DNA from: Symsagittifera roscoffensis
Taxonomy: Eukaryota; Xenacoelomorpha; Acoela; Convolutidae
Direction of reading: 5' to 3'
Assembly (NCBI RefSeq): GCF_963678635.1
Contig: NC_087066.1
Coordinates: 34,911,301 to 34,975,300, forward strand
DNA length: 64,000 bases
Numbering within the stretch: the stretch's first letter is position 1; each line of letters opens with the position of its first letter. Position numbers and translations under genes: made by a program. The notes under the pieces were generated by a model. That model did no database searches and was not told the origin of the DNA. It saw nothing but the letters and a program-made list of their open reading frames with translations. Below, piece by piece: positions 54,195 to 64,000 of the stretch.

Positions 54195-56830
54195 AACATC
54201 TAAGTGTTAGCTCCCTACTCCTGAACTCATTCCGCGTGTGGATCCCTGACCTCATTTTCCAAAATTTCCCTTGCGTTGTTTGACTGATCTATTATCTCCC
54301 AACTCAACTGTGCTGTCGTCGCTTCTTCCCCACACTGACGTATGTGAGTACCTACAGGCGAGTCCTCGTTCTTGAGTTCCTCAATCCTTGTGGCCAAAAT
54401 TCAAACAGCCTGTCCATCATAGGTGAAATTGCAACCTCAACAACACGGTTTGTAGACCACATTAGATTTCAGATCTTGGGAGAATGACATCTTAAGGGAG
54501 GGAAGAGCGGTTTTCAGTTTCCGGATCGTAAACACAATCTGTGCGTTGGTGATGCTGCCCACCTTGTTTGCAAAACCATTGACTTTGATTTGCCCGATAT
54601 TGAAGCATGAGTATTAAAGGTTTCTCGTCTCGCATGTCATTTGTTGCCCGAGTTTCTGTCTTAGTTGCTATTAATCTTGCTTCAAAAAATTTGCTTAGTT
54701 TTTCGGACTCAACTTGGGATGACCACTCTTCTGGATACTGATTATAGTTTTCTCATAATGCAACGTTGCGCAACTTCTGAAGCTTAGAAGCGTGCCAATA
54801 TCCGATGGTTTTTGGTACCACCCCTATTCAATTTGCATAATGCCCTCTAAACTTATAATAATGTCTTAAAAAGCCAAGTCACCGCTTTCATTAGTTGTTT
54901 CAAGTGTGAACTGTAAAGTAGGCTGCATTTTGCTGGCACTTTGCAATATCACTTTCGGGTCGACTTTAACAGTTCTTACACTATTGTCTACAGATGTCAG
55001 GAAAAACTTCACACCTGCTATGGTCAGCTCAAAATCACGCCTCGCATTTCTCAATTTGCAGAACCAAACTTTTTCTGATGTGCCTCTGTAATCCTCATCC
55101 AAAAAGCCATCACATTCTTTATGACACCGATTCAAACAACCGTCATATTCCACTGCCTTGGTTCTTAAAGTCACCCTTCTTTTGCATTTTGGGCGTTTTC
55201 TGTTCACGTCCTCTGGGTTATTAATTTTTTGAGGGATGTCCATAGCCAAAACCTTCTCATAGTCTTTCAATCAAGGTTTGCCAGAATGACTGCCAGGGAT
55301 GCACGCGTGGCCAATCCATCCTTCTGTACATACCATGTTTTGTTGCATTTAAAATGAACACTGCTAAAAACCATGTAGAAAAGGCGTTTAATTGTACTTC
55401 CTGACAAGTCAGGTGGCTCATTCTGGCTGTATAGTTTCTTACGAGCGATGTCAATGGCATGTTTGAGTGGAACATTTGTGTACAGGATTTTCACAACCAA
55501 GGAAATGTTATTGTCTTCAAAGTCTAATTTAGTATTCTCTATCATATTCCTAGCTGCTTCGGTGTTGGTCTCAATATCTGCATTCTCAATTTTATCAAAA
55601 TGTTTTGCTAGTGTTTTATTCAGCTTATCATAAGAACTAACGGGAAGAAAGAGAACAGGTCGTAGTCGTGTATCCTTTTTATGTACTTTAGCCAGTCCAT
55701 GAAGTTGTGCGGGTTGGCCACCAAATGACCTCAACTTTGCATGTACGCCATCTGTAATCTCATCCCTTTTGTTCATGGCCAGTAGTTCTTTATTCAGGTT
55801 TTTTTTTCTTTTTTTTTAAACATTTTTGGAGCAACTAAAATCATTCATCTTATCATGTCTCACCAACTAATCTGATTTTAGCAAATGCGTCAGTTTTGCT
55901 TCATGTGTGTGTTCTTCCTTGAAAAAAGGTACCGCCACTAGTTCGTTGTTTTTGAGATGGTTCCTAGCTTTTTCAATTCCCATATCACGTGGAGTCTGGC
56001 GTACTTTTTTTGTGTATCACTTAGCAGTCGCATCAATGTTACATCAAATTTCATCAAGCACGTCATGGTTCTTGAGTTCTGACAAAAGATTTATAAATCT
56101 GCTAAAAAGTGGAAATGATTGAAATTGTCTCGCTATCCTCTTTTGCCCTACCTATCTCTGACCTAAGTAGTTTAAGTTGAAAGCTGTGAACCGCTTCGTC
56201 CGATAATATCCTATTCTCAGGCACATTAAACCGCAAAAAATTAAGTATTTCATCGGTTTTATTTCATTTTTTCAGAAATTAAAGGCAATTTTGGCTATTG
56301 TTAAATTTATTCAATTACTTTGCATCTATCAATACTTTTTTCCACAAAAGTTTTTTTTTGGAATGAATTTCAGGAAAGTCGGTGGTAATTGCACTATGCT
56401 CAATGCTATGCTGGCCAAGAGAAACAAAAACTCACAAGCCGCTAACTGCGGAAACCTCATAACACAACTAAGCTCACTGTCGTTCCAGCTCTTCCTCCTT
56501 CTGTTTTCTATGTACAGCTACCCGTTCAGCCTGTGCCATTCGCAAAGACTTTAGTTCAAACTGGTGTTGTTGGTGGAGCTCGCTGTACCCTTCGATGATC
56601 TTTTGCTGTGTTTTGTAAACCGAAAACTTTTCGGTCGAGATGGTCAGAATCCCCGTTTTAGCATTTCCTCTAATACGTTTATGACACCCTTCCTTCGACA
56701 CAATATGGTGGCTCGAACATGGTCTTCAATGTCTTCTAGATACTTGATGAGACCTCCGATTGTACCGGGGAAAAATTGTTCGTCCTGTGGCTGGTCAAGG
56801 GGTTATTGATAGCGTCGTGCCACGTTACTT
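54195..56830 (-). mobile_element. Penelope-like element copy 3 (heavily degraded)
   Basis: Minus strand: 3' end with the shared TAGCTCCCTACTCCTGAACT, GIY-YIG remnants (about 54350-54480), RT thumb, a decayed PHD finger and motif C SVDN in place of YVDD (54866-55270), RT motifs 1-B (55267-55776: GLAKVHKKDTRLRPVL, DGLATRASLAVILANL), and a leading coiled coil (56474-56701: SELHQQHQFELKSLRMAQAE). Several Cys ligands of the finger and both Asp of motif C are altered, so it is inactive. Confidence 0.82.
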
Positions 56831-57002
56831 TTATATAGTAACTTAGTAGTAATAATGTAGTAGCCTTGAAATTAAGAGTGACCTCGTGGTCTAGGGAACT
56901 GAGACCCAGCCATGAGCTCGCTATTTGTGCATGTAACTAGTTTACATTGTGCGGTTTGGCCGATAGCTTTTGATTAGTAATGATTTTGTCGCCCTGATGG
57001 TA

Positions 57003-57160
57003 CGCGAACCATATTAAACTGACTATGATAGAGACGGTTAAAAGCATGTAAAGTTCTATTTGGAAACTAGCCAGTCGTTTTTGGGATCTAGTTCCACTAT
57101 CCGTAGGTATGTTTCTCCGGGCGAATGTTACATGTCTTTTTCGTTTGAGCTGCTGGGTGT
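57003..57160. repeat. direct repeat copy 1 (about 150 bp)
   Basis: Together with 58489-58645, a diverged direct repeat: GATAGAGACGGTTAA.AGCATGTAA, a GGAAACTAGCC-like part, GGGATCT, C.ATC.GTATG..TTC.GGGC.AA and TTACAT. The first copy is 170 bp upstream of Penelope copy 3 and the second abuts the 3' end of copy 4, so terminal (pLTR-like) sequence of this Penelope family is one explanation. Confidence 0.6.
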
Positions 57161-58488
57161 TACTCGTAACAACATTATTGGCGAGACCATAATAACAGTG
57201 GTCTCCAAGCCGAGCGGATGCTCTAAATAAGGCTCTTAATCGACAGCCGGAAGAATGGTCCGAAACGCGAAAGGCTTCCGAATTCCCCGATTTAGCTTTT
57301 TAACCTAATTAAGAACAAAAGTTAGCGTACCGTGAAAGAAGGGGGGATTGGCCGTCCCGTCGTTCCTCGAGCAGCACATGACGAAAAACAACTAGAGGTA
57401 AACAGGAGAACAAACCAAAAAACTGATTCTGATAGAAAAAGCAAAAAGCAAAAAAATAACCGAAAGACCAAAATTAGTAGAAAAAAATCAGTAAAGAACA
57501 TCCCCCAGGTGAGATGCGATCAGACTTTACCGTTTTTTTTTGTTAGATATATTGTTGTTTTAGGCATTTATATCAAATCAGATCGTAATTGATTGAAATA
57601 GAAGACCCATCCAACAAAACAAGAAGCAGCAGGAGGGGAGAGAAGGACCATAATAATCGACTGTTGGGTTTTGTTGAAAAATTCTGTATCCTCTTTCGTA
57701 TAGAAAGTATGATATCAACCTGTTGGGGGCTCGACTAGGATTGCACTGTAGTACCCCTTAACCGAGTTGTGAATTTCCGAGTTATGCACCTTATTTCGAA
57801 TTTGAACGGACCCGGAGTGGTATAAACTTAATACTACTACTGCTTATTTTCACCGCATTAAAACTCTTAGCTCGTTTTCTAAACAAATAGACCGTAAACA
57901 GACGAGTTTTTTGGGTCGAAATTTTGACAGATTGATGACCCCACAAAAAGCATTTTTTGAGATATCTATAGTTTTTGAAGCGGAAAAAATCACTAATTCA
58001 GTAATTTACATCGTAATTCAACTAATTTAACTAGAGAAAACGGTTGAATTTAGTCCTGTCATCGTTGGGACAGATAAATTGTCGAGATCCAGTTTTTCAG
58101 GAACTTTGGATGTAAAACAAAATAAAAAAAAAGTTCAAGTGTATTGAGTTTGTGTGAAAAGAATTGCTTTTCGGATGGCATACACTAGTGAGTTGGTAAA
58201 TTGAAAGATTTTAGAACCCATTTATCCATAACCTTCATAGTCCTAATAAAATTAGACTTAAAGAATTTGATTTAGTGGAATCACCAATCTGAAAGCGTCC
58301 AATTTGCATTTTTTTTGCATTTAATTAGAATTTAAATTTTTTTTACATTTAATTTGAAAATTGTAGGCTTTTCGAGCTCAGACCAATTACTTTTAAGTGA
58401 ATAGATCAAGAATTGAAGAAAAATTTAGCCGGAATCTACATATTTGTTAAATTTTTGATTTTGAACGAAAGACGTTTCTTTTTATAGT
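57161..58488. other. non-coding interval between Penelope copies 3 and 4
   Basis: No supported gene. The plus-strand frame at 57332-57592 is Lys/Asn-rich and low in complexity. An AT-rich stretch follows. No recognisable repeat boundary besides the flanking direct repeats. Confidence 0.5.
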
Positions 58489-58645
58489 ATGAGAACAAGA
58501 TTGAACTGGCTAATGATAGAGACGGTTAACAGCATGTAAGGCGTTATTTAGACGCTAGCCAAATTTTAGGATCTCAATTTACTTTCCATCGGTATGGGTT
58601 TTCGGGCAAATATTACATAGCCTAAAAGGTTTTTGTGTGTTGCCC
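58489..58645. repeat. direct repeat copy 2 (about 150 bp)
   Basis: Partner of 57003-57160; see the shared blocks listed there. It directly precedes the 3' end of Penelope copy 4 on the map. Confidence 0.6.
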
Positions 58646-58649
58646 ATTT

Positions 58650-59260
58650 GGTCAACAAATTCCGACTTTAACCCAGGCCCTATCACTATCTCTACCACAT
58701 TCCTGCATTTTTGTCTCACTGGGGTGTCCCCTTACGGGGTTACTTGATCCTCGTGGTAAAATAACGGACTCTCTGATCGACTTATGTGGAGTTAAATCCA
58801 AAAAATTAGCTTATAAACCACTCTAGACCTCAATTCAAAGAGATTTTTTAGAGAAGGCAGGCATGTCTTTAATTTCCTTGATATGCAAATTATTTGAGCA
58901 GCAGTTATTTACCGCATTTTGGTTGGCAGCAGTTGGAATGTATTTACTCGATGTTGTAACGTTAATATGGGAGATGCGTCGTTGCGCAGTTTCTCTATTT
59001 ATTTTCTGTTTTGGTGCAGAAGTGCTTACGACTTTTTGTCCTTCAATTAAATCATTTAATGATCGTAAAACTATCCCATCTGACAAAGTATCCCGATATT
59101 GGCTATGCAAACATTGTTTTTAATCAGCACCCAAGGCCTCATTGAGTTTCTTTTTTGTTGAGGTACTCCTAAACACGCGATAAACCGTTCCCTCAATTAC
59201 ATATCTTTTGTTTTGCAAAGGAACAGCGCTTCCAAAATTCGGTATTGTACAAGTGTCTTG
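58650..59260 (-). mobile_element. Penelope-like element copy 4 (3' fragment)
   Basis: Minus strand: RT thumb text RYVIEGTVYRVFRSTST (about 59150-59205), then remnants of the GIY-YIG part with the CACTGGGGTGTCCC block (58715-58870). 5' truncated near 59260. No PHD finger or YVDD remains. Confidence 0.75.
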
Positions 59261-62120
59261 ACAAAAGTTAGAAGAGAAACAATAGTTAGAAAAGGTATGA
59301 ATTCATTAGTTGGTTAAATACAAAGCACCGGGTTGTTAGAGTATATAAACGAATCGAACAGCTTAAAGAAATATACCCATGAGGGGAGGTTGAGTCAATC
59401 TTATTTTGTTCACCAAAATTTTATTTTCTTACTAAGGTCGATGGCTGATTAGTATTCTTGAGTCGCCCTTGATTGTGTCCACTTCGGCACTTTTGGTCTG
59501 GTTGTCAGTATCGTCCTTGCCGTAGTCCTTTGGGTAGTTGTAGTCCAGACTTCCTCAGGTGTGGGTATCTCGAGTATCTCGATTTATAATTTTATCGAAG
59601 TTTGAATGAGAATTTATTCTCTATTTTATTTGTGAAAAAGGCTAGTTTAATTTTATTGTTAAGGCAGAAAAGAAAATTTTTTTTCTTTAGAAAAGATCTG
59701 ACTGAAGAGATCTGACCTGCTGCTTTCTGAGCAAAATGAAACACTGAAGATTTCAGGCCAGTCCTTTTGCTCGTAAGCATAAACCGGCGGCTGATTCAAT
59801 CTTTAATTATTCAGGTTTCACCTGCTCCTTTGTTCTCCTTTTCTTATAAGGGAAATTTCAACTAGTTTTTATTTGATTTTTTCAAATCAAATATCTTTAA
59901 CTTTTTAGTCCTCTTTGATTCAAACCGCAGCCATCAGTTTTGTTCTGATTAAAAATTCATGTTACTCTCTCTCTGATGCATCAAATTGCAGGTGCATCTC
60001 TGCTTAATCAAAGCAAGGAGAATTTCAGTGCAGCCGGCATAACTGCTAAATATTTATCCATTTTATTTCAAGTGAAAGTTAAAAGGGACGTGTTAATAAT
60101 CGCCGCGCTTTTAAAAAAGTGAGCATGAAAAAATGAGAAAAATTGGACAAGTATTTAAAAAGGAGTGGATTTTTCCGTATCCAATTTGGCTTCTCTGCTC
60201 TTCTGCAGTTCTAATCTTTGAGTCAAACTGGGAAAATTCCGAGGGTTCTTATTCAACCCGTCGTCCATTGACAAGGATTGTACTGCTACAGGTTTTCGTT
60301 GTTTCTTTCTGTGAGGCAATTTTATTTTTAACTCTTTGGGTGCTGGATCTGCATTTTCGCAGTTCGAATTCAAAATTGGGTCATATTCCATTTTGCTAAA
60401 CATCAATATAAAATAACCAAATATTCAAAAAACCCGAATACATTCGGATACTAAGGCTAATTATCAAATGTTTGAACAATGAAGGACATTTACAAAAGTG
60501 TAAAATTGTAAATATATAAAAGATGGAAAACATAATCTTGTGGTTTCACACAAACCCACCACGGAAAACAAATGAAGAAAGACGATAATTAACCACAGGA
60601 AAAAAGCATTTTACAACACTGAGTTAAGCTCAGATTTTAAACTTATATAGTTAAAGCAAAAATGGAAATTTGGGCTTTAATTAACCCCTAATCTTATATG
60701 TATGTTCACCTGGGGTCATCTAGAGGCTTACCAAGGGGTCCTTAACAAAATATACAGCTATTAACTCTGGGTTAGGATTTACTAGATGCAAAAATTAGCG
60801 AATAAAAAATTGTAAAAGTTGTAAGGCAGGTATAAACAAATATAATATTTCATTTGACAGCATTTTTGTCATAACCAGGAACCTTCGTTTCATTTTCTGA
60901 TAAGATATGGAAAAGATTGATTAAGGAACTAAAAAAATGAAATATCAAAGGTAAGGAAAGTTGAAGACTAATTACCAACGGTATAGTATTCGATAAGATA
61001 AGTGTAATAATTCTTCTTCGGTTTTAATTCCCTGCACAAATCCATGTTCACATCTCTAGTACAGAAAAATTGTCCTGAGTCTTATGATGCAAAAATTTAA
61101 CGTACACAATCTTAATGATGATGCGGTCCAATTTTCAAGGTGTTGCTTCTGAAATTTTGTTGTATTTAAGGGTTAAAATGATTGCGTGTTGTGGATTCAA
61201 AACTACCGAATATGGCCAAAATTTTGAGGAGTGAATCATAAGAGTCTCAAAGGCTGCATTTTGCGTTGGTTAAAAGAAATTGGTACCATGGGTATTGAAC
61301 GGCTACTTAAAGCCACCAACATATGCTGGCATAAATCTGCGGCATAAAGCCACCAACATATGCTGGAAAACATAAAGTGAGAGATAATTTTTCCCTTTTT
61401 GATGAATTTCTTCTAGTTTGCATTTTGTAACTTGAAAATTACAAAGATATTAATTAATGTCATCGGTCCCTACTTGGGTCCTAAGAGGAATCCGATGGTG
61501 CAAATTAACTTCGCAGAAATAAGTTTGATACAATTTTACATTGGCTAGTTCTTTCATCGAAGGTTTCACTCTATTAATTCGCGTCATTGTTTGTAGAGTA
61601 ACTTTACGTTCCTTCAGTGTAATACTGAATTTTCAGTAATAAAACCGCCTGAAATTCAAATTTTTATAGACTCGTAAAACTGTAATGTTTTAAACTCTTG
61701 GCCTTTTGCAATTTTTTTGCAAATAAGTTGAAGTCGAAAATTTTTTTTTTGTCTGAGCCATTGGGTTCCATTTATTCTATCGTTATTTGATTTTGAGGAT
61801 GGTCCAAAATTGTTAGCGTACTTGTCTGTTTTCGATCTCGATTAAGAATTAAATCTGTGTTTATGCATTTTGGCATATCCTTTTGGGTGTCATACAGAAC
61901 CGCTATTCATTGTAGTATATTTGTGGGATAATACTCGTAATCTTATTTTTTAGTAGGATTAAATTAGATTTACTGCTCAGTATACAAAACGTTAGGTAAA
62001 TTTCACAAACCTAAAGCGTTATAAAAGCTTTAATGAAAACTTCACTTTTACAAATAATTTAAAGTAGGAAGAAATTGGATTATTTTTTTTCTATGTTTTC
62101 AAACATTTGTCCTATTACAC
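59261..62120. other. AT-rich interval without a recognised gene
   Basis: No host exon or transposon motif is supported. A minus-strand frame at 60155-60406 (KLPHRKKQRKPVAVQSLS) has no domain I know; it could be a degraded env-like or pol-tail part of the gypsy element, but nothing proves this. Two 15-bp AAGCCACCAACATATGCTGG-type repeats lie near 61310 and 61350. Confidence 0.5.
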
Positions 62121-62129
62121 CTTTGTTTA

Positions 62130-62790
62130 TATCTACTTTTGATTCTCTGGAAATTTTTAGTACGACAGGCATTGACTTAATTTTGTTCCTACAATAAGTG
62201 CTTTTTGTTTTAATGCCTTTTTGTTCTAAGGATTTATCAATTCTAAACGATGTTCCTACTTTGAAAACTATGCCTGCTGGAAAAATTGAAATTACGCAGG
62301 ATGATTTTGGTGCAATAGTTATATTTTTATCAAGAAGTACATTTTGATAAAAGTTTAGAAATGGATAACTTTTGCTTCTTATAATATTGATAGGAACTGT
62401 TATATCTGGGTATTTTTTAATTCTAAGTTTAAACTTGAAAAGTTTATTGATTTAATGTTGTGAGAAAAGAAATCCATTCCTAATATATTTCGATCGCATC
62501 CGTTCTCGGCTGAAATCCATGCTTTGATTTTTACCGGATTATCAGTGTTTGTACCAAAAATTGAGTCAAAATTAGTTTAACCTATAAGTTCAAGTTTTTC
62601 TCCATTAAGAGCAACTGTGTTTGATCTTGATTTATTCAGCTGTAGAGGCTGTATATTACAAAATTGTTCATAACTGTCAAAATTACTAAGCGAGCATGTT
62701 GCTCCGGTGTCTAGTAGAAATTGGGTTTCCAGACCGTTATTTTTTTTTGTCTCCGACGGGATGTTGGTAAAATGTAATATATAATTGTAT
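62130..62790 (-). pseudogene. Ty3/gypsy aspartic protease region
   Basis: Minus strand: ETQFLLDTGATCSLSNF holds the retropepsin motif DTGA; GCDRNILGMDFF is the usual second landmark (ILG.D). A TGA and frame breaks interrupt it (VALNGEKLELIG*). The text then fades, and no RT motif follows, so pol is deleted or unrecognisable. Confidence 0.7.
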
Positions 62791-62994
62791 TTTTGCTTCA
62801 GACGGAGACTGATCTAGTTTAATTTAACAAGCTCACACTCATTATCAATACAGTCTCCTGGAATGTCATCATCACTAAAGTTGTGGATCTGGTAAGGTGA
62901 CTGATAGTCGTTATTTTCGTTGAAGGTTTTTTTTACTGTTTGACCTGTCACGCGATTGAGAATTTTCCTTGAAGTTTGACAAATGCCTGAATTC

Positions 62995-63909
62995 TTATTG
63001 GGGATTTATGTCATTAAAATTGTTGTCTACTATTGACCTACTCTTGCTATAGTTATGGTAACTTCTGTTTGAATTCTCTCTTAATTGAAGCGAGTCATAA
63101 TTTTGCTCCTGTTGATCGTTATATTTAAAGCAATGTCCTATCGTATGGCGTGACATGCAACACCAGTTGCAAAACATTTGGTTGTTTTGTTTGTTTCTAT
63201 GCTCATGTGGATTATAAGCTGCGTTCATTTTATGATCTTTCATTAGTCCTGCTAACTCTTTAAGTTGAACCTTTATTCCCTCTATTTCCAATTTATTATC
63301 TATGCTAATGGATTCTGTTGCGATAAACTCACTACTTATTGCAAAACTTAAGTCTTTTGTAGCAATATGATCTTTTAATTGTTGTCAAGTTGCGGGTGGA
63401 TTCTCAATTAGGAATTGATGAGCCTTTTGTTTCGAGCCTGGTGGGCTTAAACCGCGTACAAAAAATTCCATTTTCTTTGCTGTTCTTTGATCATCATTAA
63501 AAGTTGGATTAGGCCATCCACGGTCTACTGCGGTGCTTAATTTATGTATGAAGCTTTTAAGAAATTCACCAGGTTGTCTTTTTATGTTTTCTGCTTCTCT
63601 TCGTCTCCTATAATTATCCCTATAATCAGTGAATCTATTTATGAATTGATCTCTTATCTTGTTCCAAAATAAATGAGCTGCTAATCCCTGATACCATTGA
63701 GCGGCTGGACCTCTTAATATTGAACCAAATAAGGATCTTTGTCTGCTATCATATGTGTCCTGATCGTCACCTGCGTCTGTTGGTCTAGTGCCTAGGGAGA
63801 ATGCTATCTTTTTCTCTACTATATCAAGAAAATATCTTGCATCTTCATTTGGATCTAAGCCGGTAAACTTTTCGAGAGCTAAATATGGGTATGCTACTAC
63901 GTTTGCCAT
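62995..63909 (-). pseudogene. Ty3/gypsy Gag, one in-frame TGA
   Basis: Gag packages retrotransposon RNA in virus-like particles. The first part (63385-63909) starts MANVVAYPYLALEKFTGLDP and has FGSILRGPAAQWYQGL and KRQPGEFLKSFIHKL, the capsid-like helices of Ty3/gypsy Gag. The second part (62995-63291) has the zinc knuckle CNWCCMSRHTIGHC (C-x2-C-x4-H-x4-C). They are in the same frame and separated by a single TGA codon in ENPPAT*QQLKDHIA, where Trp is expected, then an open stretch. The element continues to the right window edge; the 5' LTR is not seen. Confidence 0.85.
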
Positions 63910-64000
63910 CTTTGCTTAATTCACTCAAAGTTTTGTTAACAATATATAAAGGGTTTGGATGTGTTGTGTACTGATCAATTGTAATAATTGTATTTCAATT

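Noticed and set aside
60155-60406. Basic minus-strand frame as a nuclear protein gene
   Set aside because: Short, without domain or splice support, in a transposon-rich area; composition alone is not evidence.
45485-63909. In-frame TGA at conserved Trp in two elements, suggesting a code where TGA means Trp
   Set aside because: ULK4 (17702) and the TRIM-macrodomain gene (27640) end with TGA exactly where their homologues end, so TGA is a stop here. The element TGAs are best read as decay.

Overview
The window is animal (metazoan) nuclear DNA. It is AT-rich, its genes carry spliceosomal introns with GT...AG borders, and it encodes recognisable animal proteins among a dense load of eukaryotic transposable elements. 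The species cannot be named. The host proteins are fairly divergent from human, and the mix of Polinton, Penelope-like, Ty3/gypsy, REL-type non-LTR and Helitron-like repeats suggests an invertebrate. All confident host genes lie on the minus strand. Gene functions rest on protein families recalled from memory; no database search was run.

Left third (1-31 kb): the 5' half of a DEPDC5/Iml1 gene (GATOR1 subunit of the mTORC1 nutrient-sensing pathway; 740-6863, continuing off the left edge), a two-coding-exon ribosomal protein S5 gene (9517-10592), an unusual single-exon ULK4 pseudokinase gene (17702-21610), and a three-exon gene (27640-30847) that joins a TRIM-type RING/B-box/coiled-coil module, an RGG box and a TARG1/OARD1-like macrodomain. 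Between them lie a long foldback element (3672-4875), tRNA-derived SINEs, a dispersed hairpin repeat family, and a satellite array of about 155-bp monomers (14640-17115) with Helitron-like terminal hairpins.

Middle (31-44 kb): a transposase-derived gene (DDE_Tnp_4 / ISL2EU-like fold) has two exons (31609-32346 and 43507-44025) that join in frame across an 11.16-kb intron. Its three catalytic acidic positions are replaced, so it looks like a domesticated gene or a well-preserved relic. A degenerate 7.2-kb Maverick/Polinton with inverted terminal repeats (32921-40121) sits inside the intron, with broken integrase, minor-capsid and protein-primed DNA polymerase genes.

Right third (44-64 kb): almost entirely retroelements on the minus strand. 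Four Penelope-like copies are present; three of them carry a PHD-type zinc finger inserted between RT motifs B and C. A REL-type non-LTR element with an SGNH-like domain lies between copies 2 and 3. A Ty3/gypsy gag-protease fragment runs to the right edge. No convincing host gene is seen after 44.1 kb.

The most novel-looking items are the RBCC-RGG-macrodomain fusion, the transposase-derived gene hosting a Polinton in its intron, and the Penelope RT with an embedded PHD finger.
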